The notes under the pieces: model-generated
What the model was told of the DNA's origin: nothing
The model's input: the letters and a program-made list of their open reading frames with translations, nothing else
Databases searched by the model: none
DNA from: Crotalaria pallida
Taxonomy: Eukaryota; Streptophyta; Magnoliopsida; Fabales; Fabaceae
Direction: 5' to 3'
NCBI GenBank assembly: GCA_037953625.1
Contig: CM075655.1
Coordinates: forward strand, 27,856,001 to 27,920,000
DNA length: 64,000 nt
Shown: one piece after another, positions 1 to 12,900 of the stretch
Layout of the letters: each line of letters starts with the position of its first letter
How positions within the stretch are numbered: the stretch's first letter is position 1
Translations under genes and position numbers: made by a program

Positions 1-1705
1 GATTCCTTTATGGCATTCCAAGAACTCCTAACCCATCATTTTAAATCCTTTTTAGAATATCCTTCGCTTCCAGATCTTATAATTGTTCTAATTACTCGTA
101 GAATTAAAATTCGGGATGTTACAAAACACATCTTAAAATCACGGTTTAAGGAAGAAAGTTCAACATACAACAAGGTTTACTTTAAACTCCACACAAATCT
201 CATCAAACTTTTAGATCAAAGAGAAAAACATCTAGATCTACCATGAAAAATGCTAACCGAATCATCAAGCATAAGTTACACATATTACAAGTTAATTTGA
301 GTCTTTAAAAGTCCATAATTAAGAAAGATCACACATAAGTGCATACAAATGAACATTCAAGAGAAGAAAAGAGAGATTACAAGATTACAAAATAAAAACT
401 AGTCCTAATACATCTAGGATCTTCGGTTATACCAAAAAGAAAGGTCTTCTAGTCTTCTAAGTGCTTTGATCTTCAAGAGGTTTCTAAGTTATGACTTGAT
501 CTCCTCTTCTTCTACCTTCTCCTAACACACGGCCAACTCTCTTTTTCTCCTTCTTTCTATTTTTCTTTTTCTTAGACCAAGAGTTTGATGAGCTCTTTGG
601 ACTTGTGTTTGGGTGTGTTTGGGGCGAAAGAGTGAAATGAAAATGGGTAAGGAGAAATGAACTATGGCTTTATCTATTTATAGGTGAACTCATGACTTCC
701 TCTTTTGCCCTTAGTGAGTTCGGCCACAAGCTTTTGAGGGAGGGGTAAATTCGGCTCTCTTTGTTCTTGCATGGGTGGAGGTTAACATTGCCAAGGAGAC
801 AATATAGGGGACATTAGGTGCTTAGGAGCCATTCTAGGTTTGTTGACCTTTGGGGTTCTCCATTTGGTTTTAATATTTAGTTAGGGCTTGGTTAGGGGTT
901 TAGTCAGGATTTTGGTTACACTTAGTTACTTATAACCCCACCCTAGTCCATGACTCCCTAACTTAAAAGTCCTAGCCCCCATTCATGCATGCATACACGT
1001 AGCACACACTCACACACTCTCACACGTGTCACACACACACATCAACACTTATGCATGCATGATTTTATTTTACTAGTTTAATTCTAAGCATACTCATGTG
1101 TATTCATGTATATATATATATATATAGCACATATACACTTATGCATACACACATATACACGTATCATACATATACACACACATATAATTTCATTTCATGT
1201 TATCATAACAAGCACATGGCATGGAATCATGGAGTAACATTCATACACATCTAAACATGCATACCATACCTTATATTTCACATTTAAACACATCATGTTT
1301 TCCTCTCAAACACACGGCACACATACATATTCTCATTCATGCATTATCTTTTCATTTCTTAATTAATTCTATTTTAGAACATCTAATCACACAATCACAC
1401 ATCAAATACATATTAACTAGCACATATATTAGAAAACAATTTCTTTCTTATGAAAATGTCCTTGTTTAGAAATCACCATTTCTTTAAGGCATAAAAATGT
1501 CCAACATATAATATTATCTCTTAAAACTCCACTTTAATTCACATGACATTATTTTACGAAAACCATTTCTTTAAAAGCATTCATCATTTTGAAAACGTGA
1601 CTTAGGAAACTCATTTAAGAAAATTGCTCTTTAAAAAAAACACTTTTCTCAAAATAAGTCTCTTTAGTATTTTAAATTAATACGAGGAATTTGCGGGGTG
1701 TTACA
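1..1705 (-). repeat. partial LTR, minus orientation, cut by the window edge
   Basis: The plus strand ends at 1705 with GCGGGGTGTTACA, so the minus strand starts TGTAACACCCCGC, the usual 5' end of Tekay-type LTRs. A TATA box reads on the minus strand at 674-683. The stretch is AT-rich and non-coding, with CA-rich simple sequence (about 990-1420) and a short (TA)n run near 1109-1127. The 3' end of this LTR and its internal region lie left of the window. The ORFs within it have no recognisable domain. Family assignment is inferred from the termini only. Confidence 0.6.
674..683 (-). promoter_or_regulatory. TATA box of the minus-strand LTR
   Basis: Minus strand reads CTATAAATAG about 1.02 kb inside the LTR start at 1705. 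Transcription would run leftwards. The right-hand LTR has the same box at 63918-63927 in similar pyrimidine-rich surroundings. Confidence 0.55.
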
Positions 1706-2495
1706 GGCCGAGCTGAGGACAGCATTTTTGAACCGATATACAGTCAGTATGTCACAACCCAAGTCGGACCATTCATTGGCTGGAGTCGCACAGAGACCTA
1801 ACGAGTCTCTTCGCGATTACCTGGCTCGGTATCAACAAGAAGCTAGTGGCATATCAAGCCTGCAATCGGGAGTATCTGTCCTCTTGCTCACTCAAGGGTT
1901 GCGAGATGGTGATTTCGAGGATTGTCTGATTGGAGAACCACCAAGGGACATGGCCGAACTCAGGGAAAGATCTAGGAAGTTTGTTAATTTGGAGGAATTC
2001 CATAGAATCAGTACCGCGGCTCGGGGTCAGGAATAGCGCCCTCGTCAGAATGATTCCCGTCAAACTGATCGTTTTCGAGAGAATAGGGGGAGGAAGGACA
2101 AGAGGGAGAGAGGAGAAAGAGAAAAACTGCCTCCCAAAGGCAAGTATGATGTATACACTAAGCTTACAGTCCCGAGGAGTCAAATCCTCCGAGAGACTAT
2201 GCACACTGGAATGCGCAACATTACTCGGCCTCCAGCTTTGAGAAAAGCTGCCCAGAGGGACAGGACGAAGTATTGTGACCATCATGGTGGATGGGGGCAA
2301 ACGACTGATCAGTGTACGATGCTGAAGGACTTGATTGAAGAAATGGTTAAGGATGGGAAGCTTCAACAATACATCGGGGAAGCGATGCGGAAGCGTTCAA
2401 GGAGAAGAAGTCATTCACCACCCAAAACTGAAGAAAAAAGGAATAGAAGCCCTACACCACTTGCAGGGGGAGCCTCCGCCCTACCATCCGAGTAG
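1706..2495 (+). pseudogene. gag: Tat-lineage Ty3/gypsy gag, 5' truncated and broken
   Basis: One reading frame is recognisable as the C-terminal half of a Tat-type Gag: a capsid-like stretch with the SLRDYLARYQQE motif, a basic Arg/Lys linker and a nucleocapsid segment (2260-2330). In the zinc knuckle the expected His of the G-H-x-T-x-x-C portion is Gln (WGQTTDQC), so it probably no longer binds zinc. The frame is interrupted by TAG at 2034-2036 and TAG at 2493-2495 and continues in phase into pol. The N-terminal Gag, PBS and 5' LTR are missing: the sequence begins directly at the border of the minus-strand LTR at 1705. Confidence 0.75.
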
Positions 2496-2510
2496 GATAA
2501 GGGTCGAGAG

Positions 2511-5500
2511 TTGTTTCTGATCAACACTATTGCTGGTGGATTTGCGGGTGGTGGGGAAAAAAGAAGTGATCGAAAAAAGTATGTGGGACAGATCCTTTCG
2601 GTGGCTAGCCGACCGATCCAAAACCCCAAAAAGAAGAACATTGTCATCAGTTTCAGTGACGATGACTTTGCTGATATTATCCAAGACCACAATGATCCAA
2701 TGGTGGTCACTGCCAGGCTCGGCAATTACGAAGTGAAGAGAATTCTTGTTGACCAGGGGAGTTCAGCAGACATTATGTTTTTGGACCTGTTCGAAGCTTT
2801 GAAGTTGAAAAGATCTGATCTTACTCCCTTCGAGGGAAGTCTGATCGGCTTCACGGGTCTTTCGATTGTTCCCTTAGGCCACATCCATCTCCCAGCGACT
2901 ATGGGGGAACAACCTTCGGCCCGAACCGAGATAGTGAAGTTTTTAGTTGTCCAGGCCCCATCAGCGTACAACGCTATTCTCGGCCGTACGGCACTTCAAT
3001 CTTTTGGTGCGGTGGTATCGACCGTCCATCTAGCTATGAAGTTTCCAGGATCTAATGACAAGGTGGTCACGGTACGCTCTGAACAAGAGTTGGCCCGAAA
3101 ATGTTACAACATCAGCCTAGGGAAGTTAAAGATCGAAGATGGGGAGATCATGAAGGAGCCACACAACAAAGGAAGTGTTAACTTGGCAGATCTCGACGTA
3201 CGAGAAGAGGATGAAATTAGGCCAACCCCTCAGGGGGACTTCAAAAAGGTAATTCTGGGTCCCGATCCGTCCCGTAGTGTCAAGATTGGTGTCGACCTTG
3301 CTGAGGAATTAGAAAGAGAACTAACGGAACTGCTGGTAGAAAACAAAGACTTGTTTGCTTGGACTTCGGCAGACATGTCGGGGATCGATCCGAATTTTAT
3401 CTGGCATAAGTTAAGTGTGTATCCTAGCGCCAAGCCAGTGTGTCAGAAGAAAAGACGGGTCGGAACCGAGAAGGCACAAGCGATTGAAGAAAAGGTGTCC
3501 GAGCTACTAGAGGCGGGGTTTATCAGGGAGGTGGTGTACACTGATTGGTTGGCTAATCCCGTGCTAGTCAAGAAATCCAATGGAAAATGGAGAATGTGCA
3601 TGGATTACACAGACCTGAACAAAGTCTGCCCCAAGGATCAATACCCACTTCCCTGCATAGACAAACTAGTAGACAGTTTGGCAGGCTATCAGAGATTATC
3701 ATTTATGGATGCTTACTCAGGTTACAATCAGATCCCGATGTATCCTCTGGATCAGGTGAAAACCTCGTTCGTCACAGAAAATGCTACATATTGTTACAAC
3801 GTCATGCCGTTCGGACTGAAGAACGCTGGAGCGACTTACCAGCGAATGATGAACAAGGTGTTCGGTCCGCTCATTGGGCCGAAAATGGAAGTATACATCG
3901 ACGATATGATTGAAAAAAGTCTGAAGGAGGAGCACCATGCTAAGGATTTGAAGGTTATCCTTGATAGAATTCGGCAGTTTGACATGAGGTTAAACCCAGA
4001 AAAATGCACTTTTGGGGTTCCTGCTGGTTCGTTCCTCGGGTTCATGCTCACCGAACGGGGAATTGAGGCAAACCCAGAGAAATGCCGAGCCATCCTTGAG
4101 ATGAAGAGCCCTTCTAACATCATGGGAGTACAACAACTAGCAGGTCGGGTAGCAGCTCTCTCTAGGTTTCTATCTCAGTCAGCTCAAAAGGCCTTGCCAT
4201 GGTACCAACTGCTGAGGAAGGAAAAAGAAAAGACGTTCGAGTGGAACGAGGCATGTGAAAAGGCCTTTACTGACCTTAAGCAATACCTAGCATCTCCTCC
4301 AATCTTATCTAGTCCGGCAGCAGGAGAGGTTTTGTTCTTGTACTTATCAGTGGGGGATTCGGTGGTCAGTTCGATTCTGGTTCGGGAAGAATCAGGCAAA
4401 GAATCTCCTGTTTACTTCGTCAGCTGAGCACTTCAGGGACCAGAGCTGAGGTATCAGAAGGTTGAAAAGTTGGCGTTTTGTTTGGTTGTTACGGCTAGGA
4501 GGCTGCGTCAATACTTCTAAAGCCACCATATCACGGTCAGAACTGCTCACCCAATCCGACAGATCCTTCAAAAACCCGACTTGGCAAGCATAATGGTGAC
4601 TTGGGCTATTGAACTTTCTGAGTTCGACATCACTTTCGAACCTCGAAAAGCAATGAAGTCTCAGGTCTTAGCTGATTTTCTCACCGAGTTTACTGAGCCA
4701 TTGACGAGCTCAAACTTGGATTGGAGCTTTTATGTCGATGGGTCAAGCAACAAGCTCGGAGCAGGAGCGGGAATAATCCTGGAGAACTCCGAGGGAGTTA
4801 CCCTTGAATATTCATTGAAGTTCGGCTTTCCCACATCAAATAATCAAGCCGAGTATGAAGCCATAATGGCTGGATTAAGAATGGCAAAAGAAGTAGGAGC
4901 CCGAGAAGTGAAGATTTTCAGCGATTCTCAGTTGGTGGTTTCGCAAATTAAAGGTGATTATCAAGCTAAGGAACCCATCCTCCAAAAGTATCTCGAGAAG
5001 GTGAAGTTCCTATCTTCAGAGTTTGCCAAGGTTGAATTCTGCCACATCCCGAGGGAAAGCAATGGCCGAGCGGACATTCTTTCCAAACTTCCTTCAACAA
5101 AGGGTCCTGGAAATAACAAGATGTTGATCCAAGAAATGGTGCATGGACCTAGCGTTGTCCTCTCCGTTTCGGTGGATCCATGTTGGACCTCTCCGATCAT
5201 AAACTTCTTGGAACAAGGAATCTTGCCGACGAATCTAGTCGAGGCCAAAAAGCTTGTCAGAAAGGCATCCCAATTCGCTATGATTGATGGAATTCTGTTT
5301 CGCCGTGGGGTCAGCGGCCCTATGCTCAGGTGCTTAGACCCCGTTGAAGCAAAGCAGGCACTGGAAGAAGTCCATGGAGGTATCGGAAGTCATCATGTCG
5401 GAGGGAAATCACTGGCCAAGAAGATTCTAAGGGCAGGATACTACTGGCCGACCCTACAACAGGATGCAATCAGTCATGTAAAGAGATGTGAAAGATGTCA

Positions 5501-5671
5501 GTTCCACAGTGACGTCTACCAGAAGCCGGCCGAGGAACTTCATTCACTTTCATCTCCCTATCCCTTCTATCAGTGGGGAATGGATTTGATTGGCCAGTTC
5601 CCCACCGCACCAGGACAACTCAAGTGGGTGATAGTGGCCATCGATTATTTTACCAAGTGGATCGAAGCCGA
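2511..5671 (+). pseudogene. pol: Tat-lineage Ty3/gypsy pol (PR-RT-RH-aRH-IN), 3' truncated
   Basis: In order: aspartic protease (VDQGSSADIMFLD near 2750, the Tat-type variant of D-S/T-G), reverse transcriptase with YIDD at 3894-3905, RNase H remnant, a second archaeal-type RNase H (FYVDGSSNKLGAGAG from about 4727 to 5090), and the integrase HHCC domain and start of the DDE core (WGMDLIGQFP near 5573, IDYFTKWIEAE ending near 5670). The extra aRH is the hallmark of the Tat/Ogre/Retand lineage. Two stops break the frame, TGA 4425-4427 and TAA 4518-4520, both in phase. At 5671/5672 the integrase stops abruptly at the truncated LTR of the next element. The rest of IN is absent, although this element's 3' UTR and LTR seem to reappear at 13634. 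Confidence 0.88.
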
Positions 5672-8203
5672 GATGATAATATTAATAGTAATAAAATTGG
5701 TCATGATTTTATAATAATTAATGGTTTTGGGAAAGAAAATAAACGGTATTTGGATTAAGTATTAAGTTTTAATTTTACTATTTATACTATTATTGATAAT
5801 GATTTTGATTATCTATTCTGATTTGTATAATACCGAGTTTACTGTTATGTCGAATGATGAGTTTTGAAAGTGTTTTTGTTAAATGCGTTGGGTTCCTAAG
5901 TAATTGGGTTGGAGGTTAGTTGGGTGGAATTGTCCCTGAACTAACAAATAAACCAATTAAATAGGAATCTGATATATATATATATATATATTTGACATGT
6001 TAATTCGGGTTAAAGGCTTGAACTTTAATTTCGAATTGAAATGAAGTCTAAATGCCTGAACATTAGAAATGTGACTTGGACTTATTTTGAACCGTGGGCA
6101 CTTCTTTTTAATTCGGAATTAATAGTGTCAAGTACCGGCATTTGATTTTGTGGCTTGAAGCTAAAACTACTCAACTTTAATGTATTATTGACGATTATGT
6201 TAGTTTTTGAAAGTTAGCATATTTTCAATAAAAAGCTATACTATATTATTGAGAATACAATGATCTTAATTTGAAACTTTATGTTATTTTGGATTGTGAA
6301 TTATAATTAAATGATTGCGTAATTTGGAAAACTAACGAAATACTCTGCTTTGAAATATTTTAACTATTGATATTTCAAATTGAGTCGGTTTTGGCGCATC
6401 CCATTGACTACTATCTGATTTAATAATATAGTTAGACGATGGAGAACTTTAGGATCAGCAGGGATGCGAGCATTGAACCGCGTTATGTTTGGGCATCATT
6501 GCACGAAAAGAATCATGTCTAAGGAAACACAAGTAAGGGGTGTTTTACCTTGCTTTAGAGAGTATTTTCTGATTAGTTTATAATACTTGCTAAGAATACG
6601 TGGGTGTGCTTGAGACTGATTATTCGGGTAATTAATTTAGACTAAAAAAATAAAGTAAGAAAATAAATGAAATGAGCCATAAATTGATACTTGTGAATGA
6701 ATATGCATGCTAAATGCTATATGTTATCATGTATGTTTATTGAAGAACATGAACTCTGGTTGTTAATTGTAAATGATTATAAGTGATTATTGTTTGTATA
6801 CCTGGTTGATTTAAGGAGATATGTGTGTATCATATAAGTGGTAATTGAGGAATAGAACAACTAAAAGTAAGAGCAGGAACTTGGTAAATTGAATGGTTGA
6901 ATTGTGATGTTTGGAATTTAATGGTGTGAGTATTTGAAGGTATTGGTTGATTTGGTTGTGAATGATTTTGATTTAAATTAAAAGAGTGACCGAGTTGCAG
7001 CTATGATTGATCCCTGTGATACACCGACCCATTAGGTGCCCTGTTAGGTGACAAGTTACCCATTAGGCACAAGTTACCCAATCCAGGTGAAAGTTACCTA
7101 TTAGGTCCCGTAAATGCCCCGTTAGGCGGGATTATCCAATGGATCAATCATGCTGCACAATAATAATAGTTTTGAAAAGAGAAAATGTGAATGTGATGGT
7201 AAAAGAGTTGAGATGTTGTTTTTAGTCCTAATGGGTGTCAACCGTGGCCTAATAGGTGGAAAGTTACCTGGATTGGGTGAAAGTCCTAGTGGGTGTGAAA
7301 TGCCCTAACAGGTGCGCTAATCCCTAATGGTAAAGAAAAGATAAAATGATTTGAAAACTGAAGAGATGTGTGTATGTTGTCCTCTGACCGTGAGGAGACA
7401 TGCGATGTTATTTGGGTATGTTAGCCTCTGATTGTGAGGTGACATACGGTGCATGATTTCGAAAAAGTGTATGATTTATGGTTATGAGTTGAAAACTGAT
7501 AATATGAGTATTTGTGTTTGAATATTGAAATTGTGTCTATGTGCTAAATGATATATTTACATGAGTTGGTAATTTATGAGAATGGAAATAGAATAGAATG
7601 AGACTTAACGAAGATAATGGAAAGGTAATATGAATGGAATAAACGAATGGATACTAATACGACTGTTGGTTGTGTATGACGCATGTTGGGTTGCCTAAAT
7701 GAAATTATATGTGCTACGTGCTAATTGTGTTTGACTTGGTAGGTCATTATGTCTAGTTAGAAACTACTTTCTATTTCATGTGTAAAGCTCACCCTTACAA
7801 CCATTTTTCAGGTTCAGAGTTTGAGCTGCACTATATTTGGCCGAGCAGGAGTACACTCCACCCCGTGGAGTGTAAATTAGCTTAGAAGAGAGTTATTTTC
7901 TTTGTTTTATTTTGTTATAAATAAGTCTTGTTTAGTTTTATTATTTTTCATCCGTGAGAGCCCTGTGGATATTTTATCTGGTTACCAGGGCACGGAGATC
8001 AAATTAAATTGTTTATAAATATTTTCTAGACTATGCTGGCTGACAGGTTTATGAATGTTATTTTTGGGAAAATCCGATAAACAGAGAAGACTCTGTCCGT
8101 TTTTCCGGAAAAATATTCTTAAGTATTTTAATTTAAAAAGAAATTTTCAAGTACCATTTTTATTAAAATCCAAAATTTACTAAATAAATGTGAGGGTGTT
8201 ACA
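5672..8203 (+). repeat. truncated 5' LTR of the large non-autonomous element
   Basis: Matches 11104-13633 of the full 3' LTR. Lacks the first 1,135 bp (U3 and the GC-rich block). Includes a (TA)n run at about 5973-5990 that differs in length from the 3' copy, and ends GAGGGTGTTACA three bases before the PBS. With U3 gone, this copy has probably lost its promoter. Confidence 0.88.
7018..7330 (+). repeat. imperfect short repeats inside the LTR
   Basis: Clusters of variants of (c/t)ATTAGGTG, GTTAGGTGA and AAGTTACC(C) recur irregularly (7021-7130 and 7228-7325). A second pattern follows at 7378-7455, two variants of CCTCTGA-x-x-GTGAGG-x-GACATxCG. The same blocks are in the 3' LTR. Function unknown. 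Confidence 0.6.
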
Positions 8204-8206
8204 TTA

Positions 8207-8218
8207 TGGTATCAGAGC
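8207..8218 (+). other. primer-binding site, initiator tRNA-Met type
   Basis: TGGTATCAGAGC three bases after the 5' LTR end at 8203. It is complementary to the 3' end of plant initiator tRNA-Met and is the usual PBS of Tekay and most copia elements. Confidence 0.85.
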
Positions 8219-9968
8219 AGTTTCTCCTCGGCCTTTCGAGTAACTTATTACTCCTGTAGTTGACTCACCAAGCGAGTAAGCAATAGATAGTTAGATGTCT
8301 AAGTTAGTTAGATTAGGAATTTGAATTTAGGAGACTTAGTATCACATTTCAAAATTTATAATTGAATTCTTAGTGTTGTTTCGGATTTCGCAAAGTGTCC
8401 GAATCCAATATTCCTAACTATTGTATTGTCACACTTGGGAAACATGTAATTGTCAACACTAAGGGAAATGAAAGACCCCAACGGGCTAGGGCATACTAGT
8501 TGCCACCCCAACGGGAAGGATTAACCCTTAGGATTGAATAAAGTGCACGAATTTCAAATGTGACAATTCAGACAAAATAATTCAAAAAGAAAAAAAAAAG
8601 TAACTTAGTATGGAAATGATTTTACCCCCACGGAATGTAAGGTTGGGCTCGATCATCCCAATGTTTGCATTTATTGGAAGGTGATATCATTAAAGTTTCT
8701 GATTTTAAGAGTATAAGTTGACAATTAGTAATCTCTAATAGTTTACTTAAAACGATTCGTGGTAGTTAACACCATATTGATTTGGAATGCTCTAAAATCA
8801 GAGTGTGCGACGGAATGACTAGAAGACAATCCCAGAAAATCTTATAGATTTTCCTTTTCCTTTTCATGTTTCCAAATTATGTTCGGTGTCTCGGATCTAA
8901 AGAGTTGGCTCTATTTGTGCAAAACCTTGATAATTGCAAGGCATCTTAAATCTTTCTGGATGAGTGGGATTTCGTGTGGCTTAAGCATAATTAAGAGAGT
9001 AGTTTACCCTTCCTCTAGTCGCGTATCAGTTCCTGAAGGCAACATACCATTATGACTTGATAAGTTGATCCCTGAATCTATCTTTGGTTCATAATCCTTA
9101 TCACCTCTTATAAGTCAAAAATCTGATTATTTGGTAATTCTTTCAATTCCAATTGAATCGTGACCGACAAGGACTCGAATTGTCTCTTACAAAGTTTAAA
9201 TACATGCTTGCTAGTTTGAAACATTCCAGTTAACATAAAATCATTTCATGTGACTTATGATTCCATGACCATGTTTAATTTGGTCAAGACTCAACGCTTT
9301 TGATACTGATAACTCTTGAGATCTTATCCTTATTCATTCTTCGATAGAAACTCAAACTGAAACTGATTTTGTTATAATCTTTTGATTTATCTTACCCTTG
9401 GATTCAATTGGCATTTTCATGAGTCTATCATGTCGTGCCCCTCTAATGTATAGTTAGCAAAATTTCCTATCCTACCTAGCATGGTGTTGACAATCCGGGT
9501 CAATCAAATTGTCACTGATGGCTCATCCTACATTTTCCCTTATTAGATTAGCTATTCTACGCCTTGCGAAGTGTTTAGCAAACTCGTGGAGTTCGACATC
9601 GGCATGAAGTGTACCTCTTAGCTTACAAATTAACTAAGACCCTCATGCTTCGTGTAACGTTTTTTTTTATATAGTTGTCTCGGATTAGTGAACCTTGGCC
9701 CTGCTTTAGAAATCCTAAACAGGAACTCAACCGTACTCATTGGTGTTAAGAAAAGAAGGTATTAGCATGAAACGACTTTGGGCTGATGCAATCGGAAATA
9801 GATTTGAGAAAAACACCAAAGCGTATTGCTCTAGGAGCATCATAAGTGGGGGAGTGAATCTAGAAAGAGTTAGATATCATAGTTAGATGCCCTGTTTAAG
9901 TGATGGTCCTCCATTCGCTTGAACCAACCGGAATTTTGGGGACGAAATTCTCCTAAGTGGGGGAGAAT
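8219..9968 (+). other. non-coding interior of the non-autonomous element, with polypurine tract
   Basis: No ORF above about 60 codons with any recognisable domain. The 3' end (about 9930-9968) carries GGAATTTTGGGGACGAAATTC and then AAGTGGGGGAGAAT immediately before the 3' LTR. This is the motif pair that precedes the Tekay 3' LTR (34637-34663 plus 44377-44387). A second GTGGGGGAG copy near 9847 may be an older polypurine tract. Confidence 0.7.
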
Positions 9969-12900
9969 TGTAACATCCCTAATTTTAATCCCTAATATAA
10001 TTATAAGTTTTACCGAATTAAATATTTGTTTCTTGAAATTAATCATTTAGCTGTTGGGTATTTTCATAAAAATACACTATTTTAATTATGCAAGTGTACT
10101 TGATTATATTTCAAAGTAAATTCATTTGAAACTATTATCCTATTTGAATAATATACTTTCTATTCTTTACTTTGATTTTTACAAAGATACAATATTAAAT
10201 AAAATTTTGTTATTTCCTAGTATCTAACTAAATTCTTACTTTACAGTTTTCCTAAATAAAGCTATATGATGCTAAACTTTTATTATTAATATTTTTGGGG
10301 AACAAATAAATAAATGAATGGGAGTATATGTTAAAAAAAAAAAGGGTTGTATGTGTGTGTGCAGAGTGTGCTAAGCGAAAAAGCCTATTTCTTTTCCCCC
10401 TCTTGGTGCTGCAGCCGCCACCCTCATCTCCTTCCTCCAAGCAGCCAGCCCTAACCCCCTATCCCTCCCATCGTCCCTCTGGTTCTCCACCGCCGGCGCC
10501 ATCGCGTCTCCCTCCTCCTCCCCAATCGCTCTCTCCCTCATGTTCTATCTCCTCCGCTCTCTCAATCCCTACCTCTCCTTCTCTCCCTCGGTTCCCCCTG
10601 CCGCCAGGTCGCCCATCGCTGCCTCCATGTGCAATGGGTTCGAACCGAACCGCCTCTTGCAAGTCCAGTCACCCTCATCCACCATCTCCGACGCGTGTTC
10701 CTCCAACCTCCAGATGCAAATCGCGACTTCCCTTGACGCCAGAACAACCGCCATCGCCACCACCATGGAGCTCACTCGCCTCCGGGTTTTGTTCTCGCGC
10801 CGCCATCATCATGATCGAAGTCCACAGCCCATCAATGTCCTCTTCCCTGCGTGTTGCCGTGAGCCGCCACTTGTAGTGGTGCTATTGTTTGGGTTCAGGT
10901 AGTGTTGAACCGGTTTGGACCGGTTTTACACTAATTCGGGGCTAACCATGCTTGTTTCAAATGGGTTCAGATGTGGACCTCCTTCCTTGCTGCAGTTGGT
11001 TCGTTGCTGGCCATGGATCGAACTTGGTTCTATTTGCTGCTTCAATCCAGAAAGTAAGGTTATACCCCAATGCCTCGTTGGTTACTTTGTGTTGCGTTTC
11101 AGTGATGATAATATTAATAGTAATAAAATTGGTCATGATTTTATAATAATTAATGGTTTTGGGAAAGAAAATAAATGGTATTTGGATTAAGTATTAAGTT
11201 TTAATTTTACTATTTATACTATTATTGATAATGATTTTGATTAGCTATTCTGATTTGTATAATACCGAGTTTACTGTTATGTCGAATGATGAGTTTTGAA
11301 AGTGTTTTTGTTAAATGCGTTGGGTTCCTAAGTAATTGGGTTGTAGGTTAGTTGGGTGGAATTGTCCCTGAACTAACAAATAAACCAATTAAATAGGAAT
11401 CCGATATATATATATATATATTTGACATGTTAATTCGGGTTAAAGGCTTGAACTTTAATTTCGAATTGAAATGAAGTCTAAACGCCTGAACATTAGAAAT
11501 GTGACTTGGACTTATTTTGAACCGTGGGAACTTCTTTTTAATTCGGAATTAATAGTGTCAAGTACCGGCATTTGATTTTGTGGCTTGAAGCTAAAACTAC
11601 TCAACTTTAATGTATTATTGACGATTATGTTAGTTTTTGAAAGTTAGCATATTTTCAATAAAAAGCTATACTATATTATTGAGAATACAATGATCTTAAT
11701 TTGAAACTTTATGTTATTTTGGATTGTGAATTATAATTAAATGATTGCGTAATTTGGAAAACTAACGAAATACTCTGCTTTGAAATATTTTAACTATTGA
11801 TATTTCAAATTGAGTCGGTTTTGGCGCATCCCATTGACTACTATCTGATTTAATAATATAGTTAGACGATGGAGAACTTTAGGATCAGCAGGGATGCGAG
11901 CATTGAACCGCGTTATGTTTGGGCATCATTGCACGAAAAGAATCATGTCTAAGGAAACACAAGTAAGGGGTGTTTTACCTTGCTTTAGAGAGTATTTTCT
12001 GATTAGTTTATAATACTTGCTAAGAATACGTGGGTGTGCTTGAGACTGATTATTCGGGTAATTAATTTAGACTAAAAAAATAAAGTAAGAAAATAAATGA
12101 AATGAGCCATAAATTGATACTTGTGAATGAATATGCATGCTAAATGCTATATGTTATCATGTATGTTTATTGAAGAACATGAACTCTGGTTGTTAATTGT
12201 AAATGATTATAAGTGATTATTGTTTGTATACCTGGTTGATTTAAGGAGATATGTGTGTATCATATAAGTGGTAATTGAGGAATAGAACAACTAAAAGTAA
12301 GAGCAGGAACTTGGTAAATTGAATGGTTGAATTGTGATGTTTGGAATTTAATGGTGTGAGTATTTGAAGGTATTGGTTGATTTGGTTGTGAATGATTTTG
12401 ATTTAAATTAAAAGAGTGACCGAGTTGCAGCTATGATTGATCCCTGTGATACACCGACCCATTAGGTGCCCTGTTAGGTGACAAGTTACCCATTAGGCAC
12501 AAGTTACCCAATCCAGGTGAAAGTTACCTATTAGGTCTCGTAAATGCCCCATTAGGCGGGTGTATCCAATGGATCAATCATGCTGCACAATAATAATAGT
12601 TTTGAAAAGAGAAAATGTGAATGTGATGGTAAAAGAGTTGAAATGTTGTTTTTAGTCCTAATGGGTGTCAACCGTGGCCTAATAGGTGGAAAGTTACCTG
12701 GATTGGGGGAAAGTCCTAGTGGGTGTGAAATGCCCTAACAGGTGCGCTAATCCCTAATGGTAAAGAAAAGATAAAATGATTTGAAAACTGAAGAGATGTG
12801 TGTATGTTGTCCTCTGACCGTGAGGAGACATGCGATGTTATTTGGGTATGTTAGCCTCTGATTGTGAGGTGACATACGGTGTATGATTTCGAAAAAGTGT

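Noticed and set aside
10328..10876. 182-codon Pro/Ser-rich ORF as a host gene
   Set aside because: It is open because of CCT/CCG composition, all neighbouring frames are open as well, it lies inside an LTR and has no domain.
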